Of a DNA stretch of 64,000 nt, positions 45,688 to 56,736 are shown one piece after another (positions within the stretch are counted from its first letter, which is position 1; every line of letters begins with the position of its first letter). The notes beneath the pieces were generated by a model. That model was not told where the DNA came from. It was given only the letters and a program-made list of their open reading frames with translations, and made no database searches. The position numbers and the translations under genes are program-made. This DNA is from Ascaphus truei (Eukaryota > Chordata > Amphibia > Anura > Ascaphidae): positions 1 through 64,000 of the forward strand of contig WSYH01001905.1 in assembly GCA_036426205.1 (NCBI GenBank), given 5' to 3'.

Positions 45688-46563
45688 CGTGTAGAATGGC
45701 CTCCTATGGCGCTGAGGATGAAGAATGGAATAGAGTCTTGTGCAGTGGTTTCTTCTTATATGGAATACCTCAGAGAAGGGAACAAGAAATAAACAGAAAA
45801 CATCACAATAGTGTATTACCCTTGAGACAACAATTGCCGTGATGGACAAGATACAAAGAGCATTTATTGGTTAAAACAATTGTAACCTCAATTGATATAA
45901 AACATGTAATGAATTAATAAACAGTAGACTATTCTCCTGTTGAATAAGAAGATTGTTCTCCTGCTGAATAAGAAAAGGCTCCCAAGCGCTTGTGCTTAAG
46001 GAAGCTACGTTGCTCCGCCGTGTGGTAAAACTGAAATCCTACTCACCGTCCATGAGTAGGACATGTGCAGTGGTTCGGGGTCTTTGCCAGGGATAGCCGC
46101 TCGCCGTGGGGTGCAGAATGTCCGTTAGTGCGGGGAGATCTCCTGCAGTCCTCGTGGTCTTGCTGCCAACAGAGTATTTTCCAAACGTCTCCTCCTGCTG
46201 ACGTCACCGTCTGATGTGCACAGCTACGGTGTCCCTGGATGGCCAAAAACCTTCACGGCAATTGTTGTCTCAAGAGTAATACACTATTGTGGTGTTTTCT
46301 GTTTATTTCTTGTTCCCTTCTCTGAGGTATTCCATATAAGAAGAAACCACTGCACAAGACTCTATTCCATTCTTCATCCTCAGCGCCATAGGAGGCCATT
46401 CTACACGAATCTTTTCATCTGGTTGGAAGATACCGGATCAACCTCTCAGGCAGCTTAAGGACTACCTTCATCACAAACTGTATCACAGGTTTTGTTCCAC
46501 TGTTTATATCACTGTATAATATGGTTTACACTAGCGCTAATCTGCACTTATTATTTTACCACT
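45688..46563. mobile_element. foldback insertion with 15-bp target-site duplication
   Basis: 876 bp. Arms of about 150-160 bp (45690-45842 and 46256-46406) are inverted, sharing CTCCTATGGCGCTGAGGATG and GAACAAGAAATAAACAGAAA. Between them is a single-copy CpG-containing centre and, on the right, a single-copy tail to 46563. The layout (inverted arms, then tail, then 13-15-bp duplication) matches the PLE-type insertion at 18462-19075. No clear hammerhead core and no coding sequence. Confidence 0.75.
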
Positions 46564-46578
46564 CATCATTCTAATCTA
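46564..46578 (+). repeat. 15-bp target-site duplication, right copy
   Basis: CATCATTCTAATCTA, identical to 45673-45687. Confidence 0.9.
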
Positions 46579-47586
46579 ACTACCAGAAAGAAGCCATTAC
46601 AAATAACGTGTAACTAAATACAAATTACATTATTCACACCAATGTCTAAATAAAGCTGATAAATACATTAGCCATACATAAAAAGAACATAAACATTAGC
46701 AAAACAATTAATTATTATCCCTGTATGTCTATCCATATAGATAGATATAAAGTACATAACATACAGGGGCAATAATAGAGCATAAAAAACAATGCATTTA
46801 CATCCAAAAATCACATAGAATACACCAATTCAGTGTCCGTGAATGTATGTATATCCATAGGTACATAGATACATTCACGGGCATTAAATGGGACTGAAAA
46901 AATAAAAAAAATGAATGAAAAATCAAAAAAACCTGTAAAAGTAAAAATAATAGACTTTTCTTTTGTTTACTTACCATTAGATGCCCACTCACCGAAATCC
47001 AGGCGACCCGGAAGCACTGGAACCAATCCACAGGTAACCATAAAATAATAAACCCTTACAATCCATAACGGTGTCTTCTTTCTTCTATTTGTAATCCTTC
47101 CCGTCAGTCTTGGGGTCTTCTTTTCTTCTTTGGGGTCTTCTCCGTCTTCTTCCGTCTTCTTCCATCTTCTTCTGCCATGCCCTTCTTTTCTTCTTAGGAG
47201 GGGAGGTGTTCTCTCCTCGGCGCCTGGCTTCAAAATGAGGCGACATAGGTTTTATAGGCCTATGACGTCACATTTTGGTCAAATGTTTCCCACGGTCCTG
47301 ATTGGGCCGTGAAAAAAATGTGATTTGTAAAAAAAAAATTCAAACATGATGACGTCATTTAAAGGCAATGACGCCAGCCAATCAGAATGGCTGAGTTTCA
47401 ATTGCCTTTAAGATGACGTCATCAAAACAAAGATGGCCGGCGACACATCGTACAGTAGCCAATCAGAACGTGGGAACTCCATCCCAATTCTGATTGGCTG
47501 AAGCAAAGCCTCTGTCACATGGTCTACTTGAGCCAATCAGAGTTGGGATGGAGTTCCCACGCTCTGATTGGCTACCGTACCATGTT
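46579..47586. other. composite element interior with two palindromic modules
   Basis: 46600-47080 is AT-rich without a gene; 47080-47180 is a CTTCTTCCGT-type simple repeat. 47345-47425 is an inverted pair around GATGACGTCAT..AAAGGCAAT, and 47456-47578 an inverted pair around TAGCCAATCAGA..GTGGGAACTCC. The CCAAT and GACGTCA words resemble transcription-factor sites but here follow from the palindromes. Confidence 0.5.
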
Positions 47587-48150
47587 TGTACGGGGACTCC
47601 CATGGGCCTGGGGTATTAAGCCTGTATGTAAAATAATAAATCATGTATTTATGAGGGGGCACAGGGGGTGGGTTATGTATTTAATAAATATAATGATGTT
47701 TATTGTGGGGCAGTGTATTGTTTTTATTGTGGGTACTGGGGGTGGGGGAAGGGGGGATTGGCCCCAGGGGTATGTGGGTAGGCCTCCCGGCTGGGTAGTG
47801 GATGAGGGTGGTTAGGCCTCACAGGGTGGGGGGGTAGTGGGGGAGGGTATGTAGGCCTCCCGAGTGGTGGGTGAGGATGTTAATAACCGCTAAGGTGATT
47901 AAGGGGTTAGGGGACATTATATTGGCTATTTTTATTCTTGTGTATGTTTTGCAGCACCGGAGGGACATGGGCAGGATGAAGACTGCCTTCATCGTGGGTG
48001 CCTGTAAAAGGTAAGTGTAATATGTTTTTACTGTATTTATTGAAAGTTATATGTATTTAAAATGGGCAAATGCATTATTATCCATATGTGGATAATAGTA
48101 ATTTTGCCCATTACTGTATTGTATGTGTTAGGGGGGTGTATTTAGTTAAA
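47587..48150 (-). repeat. 600-bp module, inverted partner of 44175-44790
   Basis: Reverse-complement copy with the same blocks in opposite order (CCACAATAAAAACAATACAC near 47707 as its complement; GACGAAGTAGCACCCACG-like end near 47990). The spacer between partners is about 2.8 kb. Confidence 0.85.
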
Positions 48151-48420
48151 AATATTGTTTATTATTTTTGGAGGCGCAACATTGGTACCGCGTACGCTAA
48201 GGTTGCGTTGCTCAGTGCATCCCGCTTAAGAGCAGAATTTAACGCAAACAGGGTAACGAACGAGCAAAGTTGGACTTCGAAAAAATTCCTGAAAAAAGTC
48301 CGTTTTAGAGCGCAAAGTGCCTGTTTGCGTTGCTTAGTGCATCGTGTTCAGCGCAACATCACGTTCTAAGAGCATTTTGCGCTCTAAAAACGACTTAACG
48401 GAGCTTAGTACATGACCCCC

Positions 48421-48928
48421 TCAGTGTGAAATTGCAATATTTAACAGGAGTTTTCAGTAATATCGCGAGACTATTCTGATGATGGAAATCTTGATAAAGT
48501 CATATTTGTACATTAGTAATGCACTTCTTTTTTTTTTACACCAGCCGTGCTAACAATGCTTGTTTAGTAGAGTTTGACTACACCGCACTTTCCCTTTTGA
48601 ACTTTGTGGCCGCAAACAATCTTTAGATCTGAATTAAAAAAACAAGAACTTTGTTAAAAAATAAATATATAAATAACAGAAATGTGACATATTCCCTAAT
48701 GTTTAATCGCCAATTACATGTACTAGATTTGACAGATAATATGCAACTCATGACACATTGCATGAGTGAAATCTTACTTGCTATTTAGAGACACACATTC
48801 ATTTCTACAGGGCTCCTTGCTCAATATTTTGTGTTTGTAAAGAAATTAAGAGAGTGGGGGAGGAGATGGAAAAGCTCAGCCCATGTAAAAACATTATTTT
48901 TTTCCTATTACTTATCTTAATTTGATCC
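48421..48928. other. no gene seen
   Basis: Single-copy-looking DNA between the composite element and a hAT MITE. No supportable feature. Confidence 0.5.
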
Positions 48929-48936
48929 CTTGTGGT

Positions 48937-49276
48937 TAGGGTGACCATATTTGTAATGGCAAAAACCGGGACAAATGTCACACATGCGCAGTCGGTACTT
49001 GTCGATTGCGCATGCGTGAATGGCGAGCGCCGACTGCTCGTGTGCATGCACGATCGACACTTGCCGACTGCACATGCGTAATCGGAGCTTGCCGGTACCG
49101 CATGCGCACGAGTAGTCGGCAAGTGCAGATTGTGCCTGCACGGTCGGCATGCGCTCTTCGCGCATGCGCAGTCGGACCAAGGGAGATCCAAAAACTGGGT
49201 CAGCACCCAAAAAAGTCGAGACAGAGTCCTAAAAATCGGGGCTGTTCTGGCTAAACCGGGACACCTGGTCACCTTA
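48937..49276. mobile_element. hAT-type MITE with exact 8-bp target-site duplication
   Basis: 340 bp with ends TAGGGTGACCA and TGGTCACCTTA. The flanks CTTGTGGT at 48929-48936 and 49277-49284 are identical. The interior repeats CATGCGCAGTCGG-like words about eight times in both orientations, giving a CpG-dense core (48985-49175). Overlapping small frames on both strands are a product of this repeat. Confidence 0.9.
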
Positions 49277-49284
49277 CTTGTGGT

Positions 49285-51061
49285 TTCTCTGACAATTTTC
49301 CCTCTCTGCTTGGTTTGCTTTAAATGCAAATGTAACATTTTCAGTGTTTTGTAAGCATAGACTTCACACTGATAACCAAGGCAGAAAGGATATGGCATCA
49401 CATAATCTCCTGTACGTATGATCCTTCTAATAACGAAGGCTAGCAGGATATGACATCACATAATCTCTCACAGGTATGATCCATCAACAGATGCCACTGA
49501 ATTCTTAATGAACTGCTTTACTTCTAGCTATCAGAATGACTGAAATCTATTAGATTTTATTTTAAAAATCTATCCAATACTTACTGCATATGTTTTTACA
49601 AGCTAGTGGTATTAGTGCCAATTTTTCCATGGACAAATCATGATTATTATTAAAGTCATTATATATTTTATTGGACTAACATGAGCATCATTCTTTATTA
49701 CATTGGTTTAAAAAAAAAAGAAGTTAAGATAATAATTTTACTTGTATTGTTCAACTTTATATATCATTTTAAACATATGTATATAATACAGTATATTTTC
49801 TAATTGCTGTAACGGGAATATGATGTTTTGGAAGCTGATTTTAACTTTGTATGTTTTATTTAAAGGCTTGCATTTGTGACATAAAAAAAACTACTTTTCA
49901 TGTTTCCGTGATGTTGATGTAGGGAGAACATATATTAATCTCTGTGGATTAAAAAAATAATAATATAGAGATTTATTTTCAGGAGTGAAATTAAGAACAA
50001 GAGAAACTTGTTTCCCAACTCTTAAAAATTGAAAAACACATCTGAAACACTAATGGACTTCACATTGATTTCCAAGCCATCTCTGTTTTAGGAACTAATG
50101 AAACTGCAGTGTGGAAATATTTGCTGTAATTACATATTTTTTACATACAGCACCTGCATACCAGAAGCCCTGTAAAACAGTCTTTATGATGGTGTTATAA
50201 TTGCTGGGGCATGTACAACCTCAAATGACACATTTTTGTTTTCATAAAAGTAAAACACACCAAGAATAACCACCTGGCTCAGAGAGTCCTGCATATAATA
50301 TTCCAAAAGATAGTTTAGCTTGTTTGACCCGTTCATCTAGATCCATTTTTTTGCATAAAAGTCTGGATGTGTCAAACTTGCCAAAACCTGGCACTAAGAT
50401 GGTATTACTTTTTTGAAACAGCAGTCCCACCTATTTGGTCACTTTTAAGTGGCGATGAGGTAGAATTATATATAGTATATATAGTGCTCAGCAGACTACT
50501 TACAGGAAACATCTTAACCACCATATTTCAGGAAGGACATATAACAGCGAAAAAGGTGCTTGCAACTCATATTTACAACAAGGACAGAGATTCTGAAAGA
50601 GTTGCACATATATGGTTTTAAAATCTGAGTAACTTTGCATAACACCTCAGTTGAATCGTACAATATGATAAATTAGTTGAACTATGCATTTCACCCGTTG
50701 GCTTTATAGATCCTACCACCTGTGTGCCAGGTATTTGATGATAAACACAGAAAGCATGTAGAAAAAGTAAACCCAGAGCATAATTCATCCAGCAAATTAT
50801 AAAAGTAGTAGTATGTGGTTAAAAATAGACTGTTATTACAAATATAGGACAAGATCCTCTATTTGCTAGAAGATTTACTTGATCTCCAAATTCCTAAAGA
50901 ACCTCTTCTTTTGATCCTGGGTACTCTAATCCCCAACTAGTGTAATCTAGAATCTAAACTAATTAACTATATTTCTAACATCACACATTGCTCTATAGCC
51001 CGTTTCTGGAAGTGTAAGACGCCCCTCCACCCCCTTTCCAATGTGTTTACAACAAAATCTG
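49285..51061. other. AT-rich, apparently single-copy DNA, no gene seen
   Basis: A direct pair of about 45 bases (GATATGACATCACATAATCTC and GATATGGCATCACATAATCTC, near 49390 and 49448) is the only structure noted. Small frames (50242-50430, 50367-50621) have no motifs. Confidence 0.5.
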
Positions 51062-51069
51062 GGATACAG

Positions 51070-51345
51070 CGGGGGTGCACAAATTGGGGGGCGCAGCGCT
51101 TACAAAGGCCCCAAGCTCTTCCCTGAAGCATTTAAATTAAATGCCGGGGAGCACGCGCATGGCCTCTGTAACTCACTTAACTAGTCGCCGGCTTCTGGCG
51201 ACATGTCACCATGGCAAGGTGGCGTCACATGACATCAGAAAATACCGGCGAACAGGTAAGGGGGGTGCAAGCAGGGGGGGAGAGCAGGGGGGAGAGCAGG
51301 CAGTGGGCACAGACTACAAAGTTTGCACACGCCTTGGATACAGCA
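51070..51345. mobile_element. hAT-type MITE, same family as 564-845
   Basis: 276 bp. Starts CGGGGGTGCACAAATT and ends AAAGTTTGCACACGCCTT. Flanked by exact 8-bp repeats GGATACAG (51062-51069 and 51346-51353). Confidence 0.85.
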
Positions 51346-51795
51346 TATCTCAAGAGATTGTCAGTCTACATCCATAACTCAACCGATAGGTTTATTGATA
51401 CTTGGGAGCCCTGTTTTTCACATTTTAACAAATAAATAAGGTTCTGAGTGGTATGAAGGAGCCCAATGGTGGTGGCTGGCACTGTCCGTCATGTGGACAT
51501 GGACTTTATATATATATTTGTAACAGGTGTTCCCCACCCTAAGGGAAATTTCCCTGTTACCTGTACTCTCGCTGTGCTGTACCTGTGAGGCTTACAGGAT
51601 TGCTGAGTGTCCGTCGATGTTAGTGAGGAAGACAGGACAGGCTTTCAGGATATTCTCAGCTCTTTCTGGGTGCAGCGCCTCTATTTGCAGCAGGCCCCAG
51701 CAGAGCTGGGTTCAGTTCCTGCAGGAAAACCATCTTGCACTCCCCCTGATAAACTGCAGTCACAGGCAGGAGTATAAACCCAGTAGCCCAAGCAC

Positions 51796-52690
51796 GCTGC
51801 CTAGGGGTTACACTTGATTCCTCTCTCTCATTCTCCTCTCATATTCAAAACGTTTCTAAAACTTGTCGCTTTTTCCTCCGCCATATCACAAAGATATGCC
51901 CTTTCCTCTGTTACTCGACTGCTAAAACTCTGACTCAAGCCCTCATTCTCTCACGTCTCGATTACTGCAACCTCCTGCTGTCCGGCCTTCCTGCCTCTCA
52001 CCTGTCTCCCCTACAATCTATCCTAAACCCTGCTGCCAGAATCACTCTACTCTTTCCTAAATCTGTCTCCGCATCTCCCCTCCTGAAATCCCTCTCCTGG
52101 CTTCCGATCAAATCCCGTATCTCACACTCAATTCTCCTCCTCACTTTTAAAGCTTTACATTCTTCTGCCCCTCCTTACATCTCAGCCCTAATTTCTCGCT
52201 ATGCACCATCCCGACTCTTGCGTTCTTCTCAAGGATGTCTTCTTTCTACCCCCTTTGTATCTAAAGCTCTCTCCCACCTTAAACCTTTTTCACTTTCTGC
52301 CCCCACCTCTGGAATGCCCTTCCCCTCAATACCCGACTAGCACCCTCTCTATCCACCTTTAAGACCCACCTTAAGACACATCTGCTTAAAGATGCATATG
52401 AATAGCATTGGATAATCCTGGACACATGATACATAAAGCTTGGCCCCCTGCAGGCGCACTTATTAGAATTTCCTCCTCCTGTCTCTGTACGTTCTCCCTA
52501 CCTACCAATTAGATGTAAGCTCCTCGGAGCAGGGACTCCTCTTCCTTAATGTTACTTTTATGTCCGAAGCACTTATTCCCATGACCTGATTTATATTATT
52601 TGTTATTTATATGTTATGTATTACTACTGTGAAGCGCTATGTACATTTATGGCGCTATATAAATAAAGACATACAATACAATACAATAAA
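51796..52690 (+). pseudogene. L2/CR1-type LINE, reverse transcriptase C-terminus and 3-prime end
   Basis: One plus-strand frame from CTAGGGGTTACACTTGATTC at about 51801 gives LGVTLDSSLSFSSHIQNV, then LSRLDYCNLLLSGLP, LNPAARITLLF, LLKSLSWLPIKSRI and LLTFKALHSSAPPYI, the standard end of an L2/CR1-clade RT. It is open from its first codon to a TAG near 52337, where the coding region is about to end. The 3-prime part ends GCGCTATATAAATAAAGAC followed by a short ATACA repeat, the usual L2-type tail. 5-prime truncated. Missing its start codon, it was not listed among the open frames. Confidence 0.85.
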
Positions 52691-53428
52691 AACAGCAACT
52701 GATCTTTATTGAGTACAGCCGTACACAATCAACAATGCATTTCCTCTGGTCCCTGGAATCAACCCCCAGGGCTTGAGGCCCAAAAGGTCTATCCTTTGCT
52801 CCCCTACTCCCTGGTGGAGTAAGATGTAACAGCTCCCACTCCCCCATGGGAGGGGAAATATTAACGAACCACTACCTTGAGGGGAGAGGTTAGAACTGAC
52901 TAACTGACAACTCCCAACTGTCAATTCCCAACTGCCACTCCCCACTGTTACCAGGGGCAGGGCTTCATGTCTCAGCCCAGAGTGGGCGGCACCCAGGCCT
53001 CAGGCCACCCCTCCTGTCACTCAAGGAAGCTGCTTACTACAGCAGGGAGTAGATTTAACCCTAATACAGCCTGCACTAGTACCAGGGCTTATGTGTTAAG
53101 CAGGGCAGATTAGTAGCCAAGGGGATACATGGCTACATATTGTTGTTATATTATATGTTCCACATATGTTTATATTAGATATAGTGGTATCTCCAGATAC
53201 CAGACGGGGAGTGTCCTGGAAGAGGATTATGTATTTTCACTGCTCTCAGGCTGCCAGCACTTTTCTGTTATTGCTCAATAAAAGCTTATAGAAGAAAGGA
53301 AGAACTTAGTGTGAATAAAAGGGGAACAAGTTAACCTGCCTGACCCTACTCCTTTGCTACGTGGAGCTGGAGGGCCAGAACAGTGCCCAAAAGACAATCT
53401 CAGGAAAAAAAATTGCAGAATCAAAAAT
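52691..53428. other. unassigned; LTR-like debris
   Basis: CTTTATTGAGT at 52702 (AATAAAG on the minus strand), short GTTGGGA/GACAG repeats at 52895-52945, and AATAAAAGC at 53277 on the plus strand suggest LTR material, but no paired ends were found. Confidence 0.3.
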
Positions 53429-53430
53429 TA

Positions 53431-53920
53431 GGGCCTCATGCAGAGAGCAGCGAATTTTAAAATTGGAGAGTTTAATAAAAAGTAGCTTTTTTGGAGAGTT
53501 TTATTATCCATATGCAGAAATGTGCGAATTCTGCAATGTTTGTCATTAATGCGTGTGGCGAGTTAGAATTGGAGAGATGCGCGCTGTAGAAATGTGTTAA
53601 AAAAAATCGCGCATTTTTTTCCCCCTTTCCTATAGGCGGCGAGCTCCATGTAATTGCCAACTTTTCTTGGCGAGGCAAATACTAGCAAATCGCGCCATTT
53701 TCTTGGCGCGAACAGCCGCTAGATGCCGTTCGCGGCTCTCTGCATTAGGAGAGTTTTAAAACTGGCGAGATGTAGGTTCTCGCCAGCCGCGCGGCGAGAT
53801 TTTGAAAACGAAAAAAAAAATGGCGCGTTTTCCGTAACTCGCCATTTTCGGCAGTTTTGTGCGCGAATTTCCCCAAAAAATGGCGAGATTTCAAATAGCG
53901 CTGCTCTCTGCATGAGGCCC
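53431..53920. mobile_element. 490-bp MITE with 22-bp perfect TIRs and TA duplication
   Basis: Ends begin GGGCCTCATGCAGAGAGCAG; the inverted repeat is perfect for 22 bp. TA flanks at 53429-53430 and 53921-53922. The interior is made of GGCGAG / CTCGCC and AATTTTAAAA words in both orientations, so the whole can fold. The same TIR family bounds the composite elements at 28229, 35149 and 41057-48420. Confidence 0.85.
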
Positions 53921-53942
53921 TATGTTCTTAAAAAAAACCTTC

Positions 53943-54305
53943 CATTAGTCTTCTAAATAGTTTTGAAAAAATATCTGTCCATAAAATAAATAGGAGTAAA
54001 TCAGAGGCTATCAATATAAACCTGCCAGCGGAAGTAACTAAACTCCTTTCACTCAATTCCGATTTTGAATGGAAAAAAAATAGTTTAACTTACTCAGGAG
54101 TTCAAATTACAAACTCATACCATACATTGTATCAGGCAAATTTTCCCTCAATGTATAGGAAATTAAAAAAAGATCTTGAGTCCTGGTTGAAATACTCAAT
54201 ATCCTGGTTTGGTAGAATAGCGGCGGTCAAAATGACCCTCCTACCCAGAATTTTGTATCTCTATAGGACCCTAGTACAAAGTGAAATTAGGCGTAAAAAA
54301 ACTTA
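53943..54305 (+). pseudogene. L1-type LINE reverse transcriptase fragment
   Basis: One open plus-strand frame gives the post-catalytic RT region: INRSKSEAININLPAEVTKL, SLTYSGVQI and WFGRIAAVKMTLLPRILYLY. It belongs just after the YADD box. No start codon, so it does not appear as an ordinary open frame. It is a distinct copy from the L1 at 6641; it is cut by the MITE on the left and a PLE tail on the right. Confidence 0.8.
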
Positions 54306-55125
54306 GTTCGTGATCTTAACTAAATTGTGAAGATAAGTGAATATATATCACAAAGTGTGAATAAAATAAACGTGCAATGTGTATTATAAACAAATTAAAT
54401 ATATTCTAAACCCTCTGCTCGAACCCTCTGGTGGGATTCGTCTTCACTTGTCCCAGGTAGTTGAATATGTTTCACAGATTCCAGGAGGAGCATAAAGGGG
54501 AAACAAGAACACAAAGAAAATCTAAGTGTAGAGGTGCTTTAATTCTCTAAATAGGTTCTAGGAAATCTTGGCTCTGTTGAAATGCCTACTTACAAACTGT
54601 AAGAAGTAAATGAGCAGTGTGCAGGGGGATGTTAGTCTCTTCCCAGCAAGTGGAACGTTAGGCAGTATTTTCTTAGGTTGGCACTTCCAAGGTAGGTGGA
54701 ATACAGCTCACCAGGATAAGCAATAGGACAGGATCCCCTTGAGAAAGACAAGGAAGAATACCATAGCACAGACCAGCTAAGTAATAATGTGTTTATGGTT
54801 AAAATATACATTTTGCACTTACAATGATGCAATAAAAATGGGCTGATACACACAAAAGTGTGACTGAGGAATCAATCACCGAGCAGGCTCACCATCCCTC
54901 ACGTCGGCATCTATCCATCCAGGTATGTACTGTAATCCACTGCATGCAGGGGACAGAAGCTCCTGCCTCACTCCTCCTCGTGGATGCAGCGTGTGACGTC
55001 ACTTCCGGATCGGGTCTGGCGTCAGGTGGACAGCTCATGGCCTCTCTCCTCTCAGCTCCAAAGCAAAAGGAACCTCCCACTCTACGCGTTTCGCCAGGGG
55101 ATTCGGCTTCGCCAAGAGTGTCAGG
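54306..55125 (-). mobile_element. Penelope-like element 3-prime tail
   Basis: Minus-oriented tail with AT-rich 3-prime end, CpG-rich block (54950-55030) and hammerhead-like motif close to its truncated 5-prime side. No coding region. A GA-rich minisatellite begins where it stops. Confidence 0.65.
55084..55116 (-). ncRNA. hammerhead-like motif, variant core
   Basis: Minus strand: CTTGGCGA, stem GCC/GGC with loop GAATCCCCT (extended AGCC..GGC), then GAAACGCGTA. The GAAACGCG half is intact; the first half departs from CTGANGA by one inserted or shifted base. Confidence 0.5.
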
Positions 55126-55290
55126 GGAAGGGGGAGGGAGAAAGGGGAAGAGGGGAGGGAGGAAGGGAGAAAGGGGAAAGGGTGGGGGAGAGAGGGGAGT
55201 GGGGGAGAGAGGGGAAGGAGGGGAAGGGGGGAGAGGGGAAGGGGTGGGGAGAGAGGGGAAGGGGTGGAGAGAGGAGAAGGGGGGAGTGTC
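55126..55290 (+). repeat. GA-rich minisatellite
   Basis: Irregular GGGGAGAGAGGGGAAGG units. Long frames on both strands (for example 148 and 174 codons) arise from this composition. A second GA block at 56213-56285 and a CA microsatellite at 56295-56318 follow the LTR. Confidence 0.9.
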
Positions 55291-56212
55291 AGGAATCCAC
55301 TCCTAGCTTTGGCTGGAGCCCTTCCATCCGGAGCTTTGCAGGTTCCAGACAATCTATTCACTGCTTCTGCAATCACCTGCCACCTGCCTCCTGTGCAGCT
55401 TTGGCCTGATTGGCCTCCTGTGCCTGCCCCGCCCTCAGGAAGTTGCTGGACATAGACTTTGCATACCAAGTTGCAAGTGACTGTGCTTGTCACAGACTCC
55501 CTGTTTGGCCTGCTAGGCCTCCTTGTGCCTGGTATCCTGCTTTCAGTCCCCTGCTTCACAAGGCCTTCTTGCTTAGCAGCCCCGGCGCTGCTTCCCTTGT
55601 TCCTGGCAGACTTCGCTGCCGCGCTGAAGCGGCTACGCTGGTGTCCCCAGTGTTTCCTGTGGCGTGTCTGAACCCCTGTTTTCTGTGGCCTTCCTGTTGG
55701 CAGTTCCTATTTCCCAGTGGTCTCCACCACTCTCGGCTGTACCCGGGGGTGCCATTTTGTGCTGAAGCACTGGATTCTGCAGTTCCTGTTCCCAGTGGTC
55801 TCCACCACTCTCGGCTGTACCCGGCTAGGGGGTGCCGTTCTGTGCTGTAGCACTGGATTCTGCAGTTCCTGTTCCAAGTGGTCTCCACCACTCTCGGCTG
55901 TACCCAGCTAGGGGGTGCCGTTCTGTGCTGAAGCACTGGATTTCCAGTTCCTGTTCTTATCCCTGAAGTACCTTCATCCAAGATTTCCTGTTGATGACCT
56001 CGGCTTGTTTCCTCGACCACCACTCCTGTGCCACCTGCCTTGACCCCTGCCTGGATAACGTTAACCCTACCGTCTCCAATCCTGACCTGGCTATGTCTGA
56101 TTATGGAATCCGCACTCCGGACCTGACTCTGTGGCCTAAGGTCGGTATTTATTCATCCCCACCTCAGCCCCGCGGTCCGGTACCAGTTTGTGGCAAGCAC
56201 GTACGTTACAGG
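55291..56212 (+). repeat. Ty3/gypsy-type LTR with internal tandem repeat
   Basis: Ends CCCCGCGGTCCGGTACCAGT..TTTGTGGCAAGCACGTACGTTACA at 56212, like the LTR ends at 24775 and 38308. About 80-bp units (GTGGTCTCCACCACTCTCGG, GGGGTGCCGTTCTGTGCTG) occur three times at 55717-55955. The left limit is uncertain. Confidence 0.55.
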
Positions 56213-56339
56213 GAGAGAGGGGAAGGCTGGGAGAGAGGGGAGGGGGAGAGAGAGGAGGGGGAGAGAGAGGAGGGGGAGAGAATGGAGGGACACAGACACA
56301 CCCACACACACACACACAGCCCGATCCAGCCAATAACAT

Positions 56340-56715
56340 GCCACTCCTTTAATAGCCACGCGCCTGCGCTCCTGCTATAAAATGTTATGCAGGACAGCCG
56401 ATCGCTCATGCTTGCAGAGTTGGTGATGTCACCGCTCTCAAGCATGAGTGAGCTCAGCGGCAGCGTAGCCGCAGCCTTACCCTTTCTCCTATTTGGAATC
56501 CCTGTTGCTGACCCCGGACCGTGACCCAAACCTTGCTGCCTTTCGCCTGCCCTGGCCTTTGTCTGTTGCCTGGACTCTGCACCACTTCCGCAGCCCTGAC
56601 CCCTGCCTGCTTACCAACTATGAATACTCTTATAGGGCTCTGTCCCCGGGCTCTGGTCGGTTATTCTGCATTCCTACCTCAGCCCTGCGGGTCTCCTGAT
56701 TCAGGACGAGCACCA
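56340..56715 (+). repeat. candidate 5-prime LTR and leader of the gypsy element
   Basis: CCTGACCCCTGCCTGCTTACC and CTACCTCAGCCCTGCGGGTC (56590-56693) resemble the LTR ends of the other gypsy copies, just upstream of the gag start at 56737. A different subfamily from the LTR at 55291-56212, so two elements are probably nested here. Confidence 0.45.
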
Positions 56716-56736
56716 TCACATTTTGCTCGGCCAAAC

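Larger units (their letters stand above)
41057..48420. mobile_element. 7.4-kb composite DNA element with terminal inverted repeats
   Basis: The left end GGGGGCTATGCACTAAGCTC and the right end GAGCTTAGTACATGACCCCC are imperfect inverted copies, flanked by CTGAG and CTCAG. The interior is a series of inverted and direct modules: two direct copies of one module (41057-41687 and 43198-43773), a GA-rich minisatellite, a 600-bp inverted pair (44175-44790 and 47587-48150), and palindromes around GACGTCA and CCAATCAGA at 47340-47580. A separate PLE-type insertion sits at 45688-46563. No transposase frame is seen, so the ends could also belong to nested smaller elements. Confidence 0.5.

Noticed and set aside
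46010..46560. Possible hammerhead cores such as CTCTGAGGTATTCC near 46319.
   Set aside because: The sequence CTGAGGT does not fit CTGANGA, and no hairpin followed by GAAAC lies at the right distance.
49006..49354. Overlapping small frames rich in Arg, Cys and Ala.
   Set aside because: They follow from the repeated GCGCATGCG words of a hAT MITE.
51519..51812. TGTAACAG ... GGGGTTACA looked like a 294-bp solo LTR.
   Set aside because: The right end CTAGGGGTTACACTTGATTC is coding sequence of the L2-type LINE (LGVTLDSS), and no target-site duplication is present.
54860..55559. Frames of 148, 141 and 174 codons on both strands.
   Set aside because: They lie over a GA-rich repeat and PLE/LTR sequence, and have Gly/Glu/Arg or Pro/Leu/Ser runs with no motif.
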